From Symbiodinium natans (Eukaryota > Sar > Dinophyceae > Suessiales > Symbiodiniaceae): DNA of 64,000 bases. Location of the stretch: positions 22,252-86,251 of the forward strand of contig CAJNDS010002667.1 of assembly GCA_905221605.1 (NCBI GenBank), read 5' to 3'. The notes under the pieces were generated by a model. That model saw only the letters and a list, made by a program, of their open reading frames with translations, made no database searches and was not told the origin of the DNA. Each line of letters starts with the position of its first letter. Position 1 is the stretch's first letter. Made by a program: the position numbers and the translations under genes. Below are positions 35,640 through 47,867 of this stretch, piece by piece.

Positions 35640-35791
35640 CGGAAACTGTGTTTTAAGTCATAAGCTTCAGAGAAGAAAAAGGCTCCTGCTGCACAAAGTG
35701 CTCCGAAAACCTGCTCGTTGGTGCGGCAGTGGAGAACCTGCTCAGCTTCCGGTGGGTTCTGGTTTCGGACTTCAGTGTGAAATGCGGACAT
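35640..35791 (-). CDS. Candidate exon, unknown protein
   Basis: Within a 120-codon minus frame (35429-35791). The best part reads PPEAEQVLHCRTNEQVFGAL, then CAAGAFFFSEAYDLKHS. Composition is protein-like, with mostly G/C or T third positions. Boundaries are not fixed. No family recognised. Confidence 0.35.
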
Positions 35792-36740
35792 TCAACTAAG
35801 GTTTGTGGTGCCTGAAGCTTTGTGATTCGGCTTCCGACTTATAGACTTATAGCTCCGTCGTAAGTCCCGAAGCTGTCGACGCTGAACTGCATCAATGAAA
35901 ATCGCGGCGTTCGAATCCGGAGGCCAGCTTTCAGGCTACTTGATTCGGAATCCAGCGGGGTTGCGGATTGAGAGTTCAAGGTTTAGAGTTTAGAGCCTTT
36001 GCAACAAGGGATATCCGCGTTGTCTACTAAGCTCGAACGTGCGCCTTATGTAAACCAGGGGGCGTTGCAACCAAACTTCGAGATCTTCTCTTGCGCAGCA
36101 CGGATGTTTTCGGCCGCAGACGGGTCCATGAGAGGTACCCGTGCATAGCTCAAGATCACGAACTCCTCACAACAAGAAAAAGCAAAACCCTTTTAACATG
36201 TTTAGCATCTTCAAGCTACCCCAAAACCAAAGACCCCATGGCTCCTACAACAGTCACAACGAACTGGCTGCCAGTTTGGGGCTTAGGAGGTCTAGGACTG
36301 CAAGCTTTGAGTTAAAGCTTGGCCGTAGCCTGCCTGGTGGGGTTTGCAGTTTGCAGAATGGAAGGATGCACCTTTCCGCTTCAGCTCAGCCGGCAAACCC
36401 TCTGAGCCCATCTTCGACACAGCTTAGCAATGAAAATGCACAGGGCCTTTAGTTGTAAAGTGCCGTGAAACCCCATGCCCAAAACCAGATTCTCAATCCA
36501 GCATCCCGAAAAAGTATCACAGCACCGTGAAATAGCATCCGTATAATTCCCACCAGCTCGAACATAGCTCACCCAAATCATTGCAAATCCACGACTTGAG
36601 AGAGCAATATTTCGGGTGGTTCGTCCGGTCCGACAACGCGGGGTAGCACCGGTAACCTCCGCCCTGGCTTCCCGCCACACCCCCTCACCCACTTCCCGTT
36701 ATGCCTGTCACCCCCTGCCCTCTATAAGTTTCACAGCTTT

Positions 36741-37050
36741 ATTGACTAGAAAAGCACCTATTCCTTCTACATTTTCGTAAGAGAGCTTCTCTCACCTGTG
36801 CATTTTTTGATAGGCACGGGTCTGCCCTTGCTCCATATTTTGATAGGAGACTCTCTATTTCCTGTATCTTGTCGCATTGGAGTTCTAATTCCCCAATATT
36901 TGAATCGGGAAACCTCTGTTTCATCTATACTTTCTGCTATAAAACGATGAAAGCTTTCTGCCATCTTTATTCTGATTTGAAGCCTCTGTTTGTTGTGAAT
37001 GGGATTTCTTGAATAAAAAACAGCTGTTTCCTCTACATAGTCACCGAGAG
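36741..37050 (-). repeat. A+T-rich degenerate repeats with an open frame
   Basis: An island of lower GC in which variants of TTTGATAGG and CTCTRTTTCCTCTAT recur about five times at 30-70 bp spacing. The minus strand is open through it (part of a 176-codon frame): YVEETAVF, SIDETEVSRFKYWGI and TGNRESPIKIW show the repeat at protein level. It may be a decayed tandem repeat or an A+T-rich mobile fragment. I do not recognise it. Confidence 0.45.
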
Positions 37051-39342
37051 AAGAACGCGATACAACTCCATTTGCAAGTGGTGGCACCCGATACCCGGCA
37101 ACCGGGTAAAGGAAGGGGGGGGGGGGGCCGGGACGGGCACCCTCGGCACTTGACAAACGAGAAGTCTCCACCAAAACTACCTTGCAGCCCCGCGTCGATG
37201 CGGTGGTCCGATGCGGCCGCTTCGAGACTGGACGTGAGCTGCAGCATGGAGCCAAAGAACAGCTGGCCCTGCACCACAGCACAGTTGGGGTTTGCAAGCC
37301 GCTGGAGGTGTGTGGATGGCCGGTGGGGCACTTCGGACACTTCCAGTTTAGGCCTTAGTGGCTGACGGATGTGTTGAGGGAGCTATAGCAGGTGACAGCA
37401 TGTAACTTCAGGCTTGCTTAGTTTTGGAGTTTTTGGGGGCAGGCTTTGGGATGGCCTATGCTTGTGTCACCCTCTCTAAACCTTAAGCACTGCCTAGACT
37501 CGATCATGCTCTATCTTTAAGGGACAGTGCAAGGCTCGTGGGCGCTGGGTTTGTTGGTCGAGACCGTGTGGACACCTTTGGGGTTTCAGGCTCTGCCATG
37601 TTCAGCGTTCTTCCTTCAGGGGCCTTTCGAGCGGAGCTCACCGCTACAGATGCGTATTTGAGTTGGCTCCAAGGGCCTCTTGCAAAAGGTCACTGTGTAA
37701 GGTGCGCTGACTTGTACTGAAGACTGTACCGGCGCCGCGCCGTCACTCCACCCTACTACCTCTCCTGCAAGTAGAGCAAGCGGACTCGGTCGCCTTCTGC
37801 TGCAAGTACCTGGCACCGGCTGAAGGGTTTGCTGCTGCATCCCCACCCTTCTTTCCAACCCTAAGCTGACCTGAAGCTCTGAAGGATTCAACGCCTTGGC
37901 GCTTGGAGCTCCCTAGAGCCCGTATTCCTCCGAAAGAAGCCCCAAAACCGAAATACGATTCGAGAGTTTCGAGGGCTCACCGTTCAGGCCAATGCCATGA
38001 AAGGCACAGTGTCTTGGGAATTGTGGGGATGCCTGGGCAGCTCTCAACGATTTAGTCCCAAGGCCTGTTAAGGTTTGACTTCGCAGCGGCTTGAAGCCTG
38101 TATCCTGGAACCCAAAAACCAACCTGACTCAGGACTTCGGTGTCCCAACAACTCAACAAACCTCTTCAATTTCCTTCTGCACTTGAAGCAGCTGGGCGGC
38201 GTTCATCTCCCACCATGGTCCTGAGCCAGATTCAGGCTCCTGGGTTTGGGAGTGTGGGGTTTCCATGAGTCACCGCCCAATATAGGCGCATCCGAGCGTC
38301 TCTTCGTTCGGCTCACGACATGCTGGCCATCTACCACCGAGCTCACGGGCGATGTGGACATGCCATCCCAGACAAATAGGAGAATGCCTGTGGACTTTAG
38401 GGTTCAGAGTGTCGAGGGTCACGAGGGTCACGAGGGGTCGGGGGTGTTGAGGTCGGGTTGGGCAGGTGTCCTGAAGCGTCCTGCGGCAAGTTCTGTGAAC
38501 GTGAGTGATTACGTTCGGGGCCAGAAACGTGAAACGCGTGAAGTCTTCGTGTGAATCTTGCAAGAAGGGCATGCGCCAAGCACACTTTCCAAAAACCCCC
38601 TAAGCCACCAGCGCAAACCTTGGCCCTCAAGTCCTGGGTTCTGCACCTCCATGCCCGAACCCTAAACCCTCAATAAGCCCTAAACCCTTTCAAATACTGC
38701 GCTGCTACAGACCTGAGCTGAATCACGATGCTGTAAACAAGTGCATCAACTCGCCAAGGGCGCTGAGGCAGAGCCCGGCCATAATGGCTGTCGTTGGGCT
38801 GAAGTACAGTGCCATCAGCACGCAGCAGGTGGAAATTCCATACTGCCTGGAGACTTCGGGTTCCTCTGGAGGGTGTCCGAGCTCGAGCTCGAGCTTTAAG
38901 GCTCATAAGGGGGGGGGGGCTTCGCTTGGGCTTTTCATTGGGGCGTTTCGTTGCCGGGTCCTTGGGGTCTCCTTCTCAAAGGGTGACGGGACGTTTCCTG
39001 TCACGGGGGTTACCCGATTGAGTTGCTCCCTATCCAAGACGGCTCAAAACATCAGTACTTGTCAAGGTCTTACAAATCTCTGACTCGATGTGGAGGTTTC
39101 GTCATGGGTTGTGCTGCACGCCCCGAATGTTAAACTTCGAGCCCTGCACCCTAAGCTCAGCGAGTTTATCCCCCAGGAGCAAACCGCAACACCTCAGGAC
39201 CCTTGGCTCAAGGTGCCAGGAGGTTCCTGCCATGGTGCATGGAAACGATGTGCAGGCCTCGCCACTTGAAGGTGCTCATGTGCCTGGATTGTTGGTGCTA
39301 GGACCGTTAGGAGCTTGGGATGCGGAATTTCGGGCGATGCTT
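37051..39342. other. No gene supported; poly-G runs and telomere-like traces
   Basis: Poly-G runs at about 37116-37127 and 38910-38919, AGCTCGAGCTCGAGCT at about 38880, and CCCTAAACCCT fragments at 38657-38690. Short frames on both strands are unconvincing. Confidence 0.4.
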
Positions 39343-39570
39343 CTACCAAACTGCGCACAGCGACGTGGCACATGAAAGGTGTGAGCGAGCCCGGCCTCCC
39401 ATGACCAGCCTACCGGAATCATCAAGAATCCAGTCGTCTGGTGACGAGGAGGAAACGCAAACACTTGCAAATGTCTTATTCCCTTCTTTTCGAACTTGCC
39501 AAATTGGCTTTGTCAGGCTGTCAGGTGCAGGCTGACGCGGCCTAGGCGTTTCAAGGTGAACCCCAACCAA
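39343..39570 (-). CDS. Candidate exon, unknown protein
   Basis: A 75-codon frame reading TKPIWQVRKEGNKTFASVC and SPDDWILDDSGRLVMGGRAR. Balanced composition. The plus strand is partly open too. No splice sites fixed and no family recognised. Confidence 0.3.
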   Translation of the reverse strand: MVGVHLETPRPRQPAPDSLTKPIWQVRKEGNKTFASVCVSSSSPDDWILDDSGRLVMGGRARSHLSCATSLCAVW

Positions 39571-40223
39571 GAAGCCAGGCTGCTGGTAAGACAGGAGAGT
39601 CTTTTTCAGGAAGGACCAGCCGGTGTTCCTGATTAGCGTCTCGACATAAGGTCTAAGTTCAAAAAGGCTCTTGGTACGAAGTCAACACCACAAGCACGAC
39701 CATCAATTCTAACTCCCTAAACCCCTGAGCCAAAGACCTTAAAGTCGCCTGCTTCGGCTTACCCGAGTGCTGGGCTTTCAATATTGAACTTCTTTCAGTG
39801 GCCATGAGGGCTTGGCTTCAGTGGCTTCAACCCAGAAGCCCAAAATCCTCAACCCGAATATGGCCCTGAAACCCCAATTAGTTGCCGCGAGAGTCATAAA
39901 GAGGCCCCCGAGGAACCACTTTGGCACAACAGACCCGATCGGAAAGCCGAACACGAAGAGGCAGCCGGCGACCTCCATGGGTTTGTAGCGTCGGTGTTTA
40001 GGCTAGGGCTCTCCAAATCGAGACGCCTGTCAATCACCATCGTGGTACGAGTAGGAGCGCGAGTCGAGTGAAAGCGTGGAAAATGGAAACACACGAGAGA
40101 GACAAGAGTGCGTGAGTGGAACTGCAGGGCAGTTTAACCCCGATGCCAGAAGAAGCCTGAAAAAACTGAGCAGAGATTCTTGTCACCTGTCAACTCTACG
40201 TTTGGAAAAACCAAGACCCTGCA

Positions 40224-40399
40224 CTTACAAAACGATGCCCGGCCAGCGCGATCGTCAGCACTGCGACGCGGTGTGTGCCGCCATCCTCTCGCAGCCTCGA
40301 CGCACCAGGCCCGATCCCGACAGGGTGAGGCTGGAAGCTCCAAGAGATCTGGGCTTCGATGCAGTGCACAGTGTCAACGATGCACCCTGCAAGCTATAA
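40224..40399 (+). CDS. Candidate coding frame from ATG, 54 codons or longer
   Basis: From an ATG at about 40233 it reads MPGQRDRQHCDAVCAAILSQ, then DRVRLEAPRDLGFDAVHSVN, with a TAA at 40397-40399. About three quarters of codons end in G or C. The frame is open upstream to 40076, but that part is less natural. A second plus frame overlaps. No family recognised. Confidence 0.4.
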
Positions 40400-41306
40400 T
40401 GTTGGCTCGAGCGTTCATCCATTTTCCGGTGGTGCGCATGGTTGCTGCCTTTAGCCACTTGCATTGTAACCCAATTCGGGAGCATGGAGGCTGCAGATCA
40501 GCAGCTGGATCACTGAGAACTTGTGGAAGATCAAGTTTCCACCAGTCAGGCCGAGGAAGAGGCTCGCCTGGATCTTCGAGACACCGTTTCGGGCTTTGGT
40601 GTCCTTCCTCTGCGTCGTGGGTTCGGTTTGAGGGTTTGAAAATGTTTGAAACCTAAGCTGACCCTGCCAGGCTGCTGCCCCCACCGTCGTCAGCTCTGCA
40701 TTGAAGTCCAGCGGGTCCTCAGAGCACAGAAGTGCACACGACTACACCGCTCGTCCGAAGCATTTCCTTCGTTCGAAGGTACTTGAGGAATTGTGCCCCG
40801 AACTCATAGGGGGGAGGGGGGGGGGGGCGAACACCCCTCTTCAGGATGCTTTGAAACCGGAGAGTCCACTGAACCCACGTGCACCTCGTGGCATTCGAAG
40901 TATCACCTACGAGAAGCTTGGAAGCTAAACTGAGGTACAGCACAAGGGCAGCATCACTCTCGTAGTAAAACTCTCAACCAGACTTGATCACTGCACACAC
41001 CCCTCCTCCATAGATCCATGAATCAAAAAAGCCTACTGCAAAACCGGGCATCGTCTGGGGACGGATCCCCTGCCGGGCCGGTGGGGTAACGGCCAGTGAT
41101 GGCCAGGGCACCCAGCCTCTTCTTGCGGAGGAGGGTCATCATAACTGTGGGGGGGTTTATGTCACGGGTTCACGCGCTTAGGGCCTAGAGGTTTTTGTGT
41201 GTATGTGCTTTGCGCTTTTTGGGGCTTGCAGCATTTCTTTGTGCTTGGCAGCTCACAACACAGCATTTTCAGGTGTTCGGCGGCTTCAATCAGCATTGCA
41301 GCATCT

Positions 41307-42917
41307 CTAGGTGTGTTCCTTTGTTTCTTTCGTTTCTGCGGCTTCCGCCCCCATAAGTAGCCGTGTTCGCTTGTGGCTCTCTCCTGCGACTTGCAACAGG
41401 TTTTGTCCAGCAGACTCGTTCGACTTAATTATGCTGCTGCTTAGGCGTAGCACGGCAAGTATAAAAAAGAGCGCCGCGCTCGAGTGGTCTTGTGATTTTT
41501 GCTCGTCACCGGAACCTGCATTGCGCGGAAACCTGGTTTCGCACAATTGCTGACTTCGAAGCTCGATGTTGCATGGTGCCAAATGCAGGGCACACGAACG
41601 CGAATCCTACCTTGCTGTCTCTGGATCTCTAGCGGCAAAAGTTGCCTAGGACTTGGACCATACTCGTAAATGCAATCAACCCGAAATCTCTGCCCCTCGC
41701 TCAAGCCATGTTGCATCGTGCAAAGGATGGCCATGGCGACAAGAGCCACGATGTCCAGCGACACGCAGATCTCCCGAACCTGGACTCTTCTAGTGTTGTT
41801 GCACGTTTCTAGAGCAACAAAACCAGGACACTCCTGCACTGTGAAAAGCCCTGTGTCCCAAACTCTTAACTTGGATGCCCGAGCCCGATAGGACTGGACG
41901 TGTGCCGGGTGTTTAGCTCCCTTTTCTGGGATCGAAAGTCTTCAGCTGATTTGAATTATTGGGATGACAACCGGTACAAAGCCCATCCAAAAATTGAAAA
42001 CACAAGCAAAGACTGCACGCAACTCCAAGGCCGCGTTCTCTTTTTGTCAATTATTTTGCGCAATTCACTGATTGCCTTCAATATGAAGACTGCCTCGTAT
42101 TGCTACAATTCTTGCGACTTTCTATTCTCTACTATATTCCGAGGCGCTGTGAGAAGGTCCACGTCGGAGAAGCTGTAGGTGCTCCAGATGCTCATGGCTC
42201 CTTGGAGGTGGAAAAGCAGAAAAAGAATTAGAGCCTTTTTTTGCCAAAGTGCGAGAGTGTAACACGCCACATCCCCTTCAAAACCATTCGGAGTCCTCTT
42301 TTCCTAGTCAGCTTGGCGCCAAGATTCTGAACTACTCTTATCACTCTTCCCTCAATCTTCACAAGCGATCTTCTTCTGTTCTGATGCTTCAGCCCAAGAG
42401 CCTTCGCTTCCGTTGCTGGGATATGTCCAGCCATGCTCCGCCAGGGACTCCATATTCCTGGGAGCTTGCCATGGACAACATAACATGGGAACTCCGAATG
42501 AACCCTGGATGCTAGTCTAGCATTGGGGAGCCGTTCACTTGACGCCTGTAAGCCGCAAGCCCGGATGGCCAACCTAACAATCCGAATTCCGTGAAGGTGT
42601 AGGTGGTGCACAGTAACTCCGTGAACGTTTAGGGTTTGTGTAGCTTGTGTAAGGGGGTTCGAGCGCTGCAAAGCGCGGAACACGTCAACCCCGAACAAGC
42701 CGCCGATTGTCGCGGATTGTTGGGTTTGGAGGTTGAGCCTTCCGCCAGGACTCATACCAAGACACATCACAACGATGTAGAATAAAAGCAGTGGGGCAAG
42801 CTGGCAGACCAAGGCAGCGTACTTCTTCACCTCAAAATGTCTGCTGACAGCGAACCACGGTACCAGGCGCCGGCATTCTGTGAAATGGCAGAGAAAATGG
42901 CAACTTACGAGAAACAT
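41307..42917 (-). CDS. Four-exon gene, small three-TM membrane protein
   Basis: Exons 42758-42917, 42133-42200, 41611-41833 and 41307-41515 total 660 bp, i.e. 219 residues plus a TAG stop, starting at ATG 42917. Introns are GTATGA...CCAAG (557 bp), GTAGAG...TGCAG (299 bp) and GTAGGA...TGCAG (95 bp). Every junction keeps the frame and removes in-frame stops. Hydrophobic segments lie at residues 33-56 (APLLLFYIVVMCLGAM), 98-116 (ICVSLDIVALVAMAILCTM) and 163-180 (SAALFFILAVLRL). Residues 78-87 hold a CPGFVALETC loop, and the tail is Lys/Glu-rich (AAETKETKEHT). It is probably an integral membrane protein; I recognise no family. An alternative first-exon start is 42877, after CCATTTCACAG, with more exons upstream; a GC3-rich minus segment at about 43146-43253 could be one. 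This is the most self-consistent model in the window. Confidence 0.6.
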
Positions 42918-44621
42918 GAGTCACAAACCACGAACCCGCAATAATCCACCTTCAACTCTAGCCACAACCCTACCTCAAAGGCCATAGCTGACAAGGCAAA
43001 GACTAAGGCCATCGTCTGAAAGAACTTGGAGGAGTCTTGCAGAGCTTAACTTGGGGGTCGCCTCTTCGATCCTGAAGTCTTTCTCCATCTGCAAAACTCC
43101 CCGAGTTTAGGGGGCTTAAAGGCTTGGGTCGAGGGGACTCTCATCTAAGCCTGTGCGAGGGGCCCCGTGCGAAAAGGATTGAGAAGGAAACAAAAATGTG
43201 CCGCCGTGCCGCGGCATCTTGGCGCCGCTGGCTGTGGTCGGCGTCCACAAGCCTCAGAGAGTGGAAGTTTCAGCTTTTGGGTCGCAGGTCTCTGATTGGA
43301 ATATCAAGTGTAAGTTGATGCCAAACAGATGGAGCTGGGCACCTTCCTAATTGAGGAAAAACCCCCATTCCTAGCAAGACTGGTCTTCGACGTCATCCCT
43401 GCTTTTCCTGCTACAACTCCGGCCCAACAGGAAGCTCATTCCGAACACGGGTTGCGCATACTCCGCTAAAGCCGTCTGCTGATGGCCTGGACCGGGGCAT
43501 CGGCAAAAATTCCTTGCAGATTTTCCCAAAAACAGAGCATGCCTTGTATTAATCACTAGGGCCATCCGAAGCTCCGCTGTGCCTGAAGACAATTGTCATA
43601 CAGCAGATGTTGCGTGCCTCCACTTTCTTGGTCAACCCTTCGACCTGCCCTGAAACCTTGAATCCCTCGAGCGCTGAATGACTAAATCTCCACATGCCTC
43701 CCTACTTGAACCCCTGGTGGACTCCAGTAAGCGCCAGGGCTCGAAGCGCAAACGCTCGGACCCTGTCGAATGCACGCGAAATGCAGCATCATGCAGGTGA
43801 CCTCGGGTCGGCGGGGCGTTCTGGTGGTTCATGGGGCGATTCGGGCAACTACTATGGACATCGGTTCTGGCAGAGGTGGTTGAAGCTCGGAGATAGTGTA
43901 TAATTGGCGCCCTTTCTACTGTGTAGTGGCGTAGTGCCCCACCAAGGAATCAAAACTCAAAATCCTGATGAAGGTAGGCTGTCCCCTCTGACGAAGACCC
44001 TTACTCCTCCGGCCCTGCTCTCTGATGTCTGCTCTGGCCTGAAGCACTCGATCCTTGGACGAGCAGAACTCCACCCATCCAACATCAGGCCAGAAGTGAT
44101 GGAACCGCACCTGGGCAGAGGTGACAGGAATTCTGGTTCCCCTGCGCCGGTTTTGTGATGTTTATTTGGCCTCAATGCTTCTGCGAAATACAACTACACA
44201 TCCACACGAGCTTGTGTGAAAAGTTTGCGCTATCAATGCTACTGTGATGTTTTCATGAAAGAGCTTGTTGCGTGAGAAACTATGTTCCATCAACATGATG
44301 CTTCCTGATTGGAAGAAATATGTGCATGCGAGGTGTGGCGACAAACCTGTGTTGATACACGAGTCAGGTACAAAGCTAGGCTTGGTGACGTTCTTGCAAC
44401 GCTGTTGTTGGCAAAACACCTTCTACACGCACAAGAGGGTGAGATAGAGTTGTTGCCTGAATGCTGTTGCACAGATGAAAGCAATCAAAATGTTCGGCTG
44501 ATCCAGAAATACGGGTGCACAGCAGCCTCCTTTATGGGGGGGTCTCACACTGTGGGCAGAAGCGCGCGACGGAGACTGGGGCACATCGCCTTGTCTTGGT
44601 CGAGCTCGGACTTTGGGCACG
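42918..44621. other. No firm gene; possible upstream exon
   Basis: The minus strand at about 43146-43253 is GC3-rich (ASGAKMPRHGGTFLF or, in another frame, LVDADHSQRRQDAAARRHIF) and may be an upstream exon of the three-TM gene. The rest shows only short frames. Confidence 0.35.
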
Positions 44622-45072
<451 letters not shown>

Positions 45073-45098
45073 GCTCCCAAAAGCAAGAAGAGTTGTTG

Positions 45099-45665
45099 CG
45101 ATCCTTGTGCTCTCTGGCCCATCGCCTTGTTTGTGCGCAAAGTGCGTGAGCTGCCCAAAAAGGAACAAATTCACCCCAATCCTGTTTGACATGTACGCCC
45201 TGTGGCAGGTCACGACATGTGTGAGCTCCCAAACAGGAACTTTTCCCCTGCCCTGTTCGACATGTATGCTCTGTGGCACTTCGCGTGTTGGTGCCAAGCA
45301 TGTGACTTCCCCCGTGCAAGGAATCCTTTTTGACATGTACGCTCCGTGGCCCGTCGCGTGCCCAAAAAGTGTAAGCTCCCACCATAAGGATATTAATCCC
45401 GATCCCGTTTGACATGTATAATCTGTGACTCGCCGCATGCTTGTACTAGAAGTGTGTGAACTCCCAAAAAGGAAGTTGACACGTACGATCTTTGGCCCGT
45501 CGCTTGTTTGCGTCCAAACCGTGCCAGCTCCCCAGAAGCAAGGAGATGTACCGAGTCCTGTTCGACATGTGATGAACATTATGCTCTGCAGCCTCGTCGA
45601 GTGATTGTACCCGTGGCATGCCCCGATCCTGTTTGACATGTATGCTACATGGGAGGTCAGTTTAC
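45099..45665. repeat. Degenerate tandem array, 70-95 bp unit
   Basis: About seven units, each carrying a core close to TTTGACATGTACG (near 45185, 45256, 45329, 45408, 45477, 45561 and 45632). Between cores are similar blocks of the type TCTGTGGCCCGTCGCGTG and GTGTGAGCTCCCAAAAAGGAA. The first unit abuts the AC microsatellite, and a related fragment (GGGGCACATCGCCTTG) lies just before the microsatellite at about 44578, so the microsatellite seems to sit inside the array. Confidence 0.75.
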
Positions 45666-45721
45666 TGACATCATGACTTGGAAGGATCCGCTCCGAAGGC
45701 ACGAAAGAAACTCGTAGCCGG

Positions 45722-46112
45722 ATGGAGGGTGCCTCAACCGTACTCTTGCTTAGTGGCCAGTGGCCCTGTTACACACCTAATGGTGGCGACGAGGACGAGG
45801 GCAAGGAAAAGGACAAGGTCCCAGGTGCGAACAATAAAAGCCCAAAACAGCTAGGACATGAGGGCGCGCAGCAAAGTCAATATCTCAAGTCATGGCTGCC
45901 ATGTGTGTAAAGACTGCCCGCTACTACCTTCCAGAAAGTTCAACTTTATCAAACACGCCCAAAAACAATTGCAGGGACGGTGCCCCGGAGGCTGTCTTCA
46001 GGCCCGCTTGAAGGACCACCACACCGATGGCACCCAAGAAGCCTGGTCTGTGCTTTCTTCAAACTTTAAAAGAGTTGAAGGGTGGCTCAATGACTTGGGG
46101 TTTTGTGATTGA
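45722..46112 (+). CDS. Weak candidate ORFs
   Basis: Two overlapping plus frames: from ATG at 45722, MEGASTVLLLSGQWPCYTP and GGDEDEGKEKDK with a possible donor AAG|GTCCCA; and from 45858, CHVCKDCPLLPSRKF and WSVLSSNFKRVEGWLNDLG. Neither has a recognised domain. Confidence 0.25.
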
Positions 46113-46610
46113 GAGCCAGACTTGTATCAATACCTCACCGGTGCCTGAGATTGCTGAACACCTAGAGTAGATTGCTCGGTAGCTGCAACAGCTCGGCCAG
46201 TGGACTTTGCAGCCGTAAAATGCCTGGACTCTAGTTTCTATGACTTCAGAAGGTAGGCTGGCTCTGAATGCCCGCGCCCTGAGCTGCGAGGTGTCCGATT
46301 GTTGAGGAGCTTAAACATTGCCCGGCCCGGCCCAACCCTCAAACTCCAAACCATACACACCCTCCAATCTGGGGCTGGGCCCTACACTTCCCAAGATCCG
46401 TCGGAGGGCCGCTGACAACTGGCTTTGGGATCATGAGCATGGATGTGGCCCACCGCAGCTTGCCAAACCTCAGCGTGCCCACGACAAAAGCCAAGGAAGT
46501 CCCGAATCTCGGCGTCACCCGTTGAGGGTTTAGGATGTCGGGTTTCGGGTTGGAGTCTCTGGGGCTTCAAATGCACGGCTAGGGGTAAAGTCGGCTTCCA
46601 GCCTCAGGTT

Positions 46611-46815
46611 CAGCAAGCTGTCTTGCTTGCGTCTGCTCGTGTGAGGGTTTGCGATATCGTCATGCAGCAGTTTGCATCCCAACAGATGCCCATTTGTTCA
46701 GATCGGATTTTATCGAAGCTGTCGACGTTGAAACTCCCAACGTCAATCAGCAAGAAGCTTGCAAAGAAGCGTGGACGTTTTAGAGGGCAAGTTCATGAGG
46801 GCACACCCTGCAAGG
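46611..46815 (+). CDS. Candidate exon, basic protein segment
   Basis: After a possible acceptor (CCTCAGGTTCAG) the frame reads QAVLLASARVRVCDIVMQQF, then SDRILSKLSTLKLPTSISK and KLAKKRGRFRGQVHEG, to a donor-like TGCAAG|GTTAGC. Protein-like and basic. No family recognised. Confidence 0.35.
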
Positions 46816-46835
46816 TTAGCCGGTGACTTTCGCCG

Positions 46836-47290
46836 CTACAACGGCAGGATGAGGCGGACAACCCCCCCTACCCTCCAGCCTCCTACTAAAGATTTCTGAA
46901 CTTCTAAGACTTGAAAACCGCAACCTTCGAAGCTTCTCATCATGGAAACAAAGACGACGGATTCAGCCCCGGTAGCTGTCCTTGCTCGTTGCCATGCATG
47001 TTGTAGAAACATCGTGAGATCACGAGTTCGACATTCATCGCATATCCACGGGCAAAACAGGTGTTGCACACATCGTCATGCACATGGAGACTGCCAGCCG
47101 TGGAGGTCTCAGAAAAGTCCCAGGTGTTCATCGTGCCACCGTTGCCAATCCAAGCGCAAAGGCTCCTCGTCATCGCGTACGCTTCGCAACGCATGAGGGA
47201 TTTCGACTTGTTCTCACAAGTCTTCGAGGGCAGGGAGTTTGTTTTTGCCCCATTCAGCGCATAAGGGTCGCGCGTCGCCGGGAGGGACAT
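46836..47290 (-). CDS. Weak candidate exons, Cys-containing
   Basis: One minus frame reads CPWICDECRTRDLTMFLQHA (46836-47069). Another reads NGGTMNTWDFSETSTAGSLH (46940-47290). Plus-strand frames are also open, so strand and frame are unsettled. Confidence 0.25.
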
Positions 47291-47369
47291 CGCACAGTCC
47301 GGCCATGGCAGGCGCGATGCAACGCTGTCATTTGTGCTAACTTTGGCTTCAGACGTGCTAGGCTGTTGT

Positions 47370-47484
47370 CACCATCATGTGACCACCATGTTTTACTGTC
47401 AGCCGACGAACTCGATAACGAACCGGTGGTTGGTTTGCACCCAACTCACGGCGTCCAACCCCAAGTGCTTCGTATCAATGCCGG
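47370..47484 (+). CDS. Candidate exon ending at a consensus donor
   Basis: Reads TTMFYCQPTNSITNRWLVCT and QLTASNPKCFVSMP to a donor (GCCG|GTATGT at 47484/47485). Most codons end in G or C. The alternative frame (DELDNEPVVGLHPTHG) shares the donor. No family recognised. Confidence 0.35.
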
Positions 47485-47528
47485 TATGTAAACACACCCA
47501 GAGTTTCGCACACCTGTTGTAGTGAGAA

Positions 47529-47563
47529 GGTGTATGTGTGTATATACATATATATATATATAT
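47529..47563. repeat. (GT)n/(TA)n microsatellite
   Basis: TGTGTGTATATACATATATATATA-like tract at the start of a short A+T-rich stretch that runs to about 47600. Confidence 0.9.
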
Positions 47564-47667
47564 GATTTTTTCGTTTAAATATTTATATGTCCACGTCTCT
47601 ACATACCTGAAGGTTTGGCAGTGACAACCTCAGAACAAGCCATGCTGAACTACAGCTGAATGAATGA

Positions 47668-47690
47668 GCGTGTGTGTGTGTGTGTGTGTG
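47668..47690. repeat. (GT)n microsatellite
   Basis: Pure GT run of about 22 bp. Confidence 0.9.
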
Positions 47691-47697
47691 ATACGTG

Positions 47698-47867
47698 CTC
47701 AGGAACATAGCAGCCAAAAGCGAGCGCAGATCACCGCAGCCCCTGAACCCCCAAAGCCTCAGATGTGGCCAGGAGGCAGAATGCTGACTAGCCCGCTGAG
47801 TATGGAGGAGGTGCAGATGATGGCGAAGACCTTGAGTCTACTTACCCAGGATCTGCCCGGAATGCCA
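47698..47867 (+). CDS. Candidate exon, unknown protein
   Basis: Immediately after the GT run the frame reads AQEHSSQKRAQITAAPEPPK, MWPGGRMLTSPLSMEEVQMM and AKTLSLLTQDLPGMPGRNK. A GC-type donor (AAAG|GCTTGA) may follow. Codons favour G/C in the third position. The GT run could be part of the pyrimidine-poor end of an intron. No family recognised. Confidence 0.4.

Noticed and set aside
39206-39216. TTGGCTCAAG, matching the 3' end of the dinoflagellate spliced leader and followed by GT
   Set aside because: Only the last ten bases match; the upstream half of the leader is absent. A ten-base match in 64 kb is not enough for a spliced-leader gene or relic.
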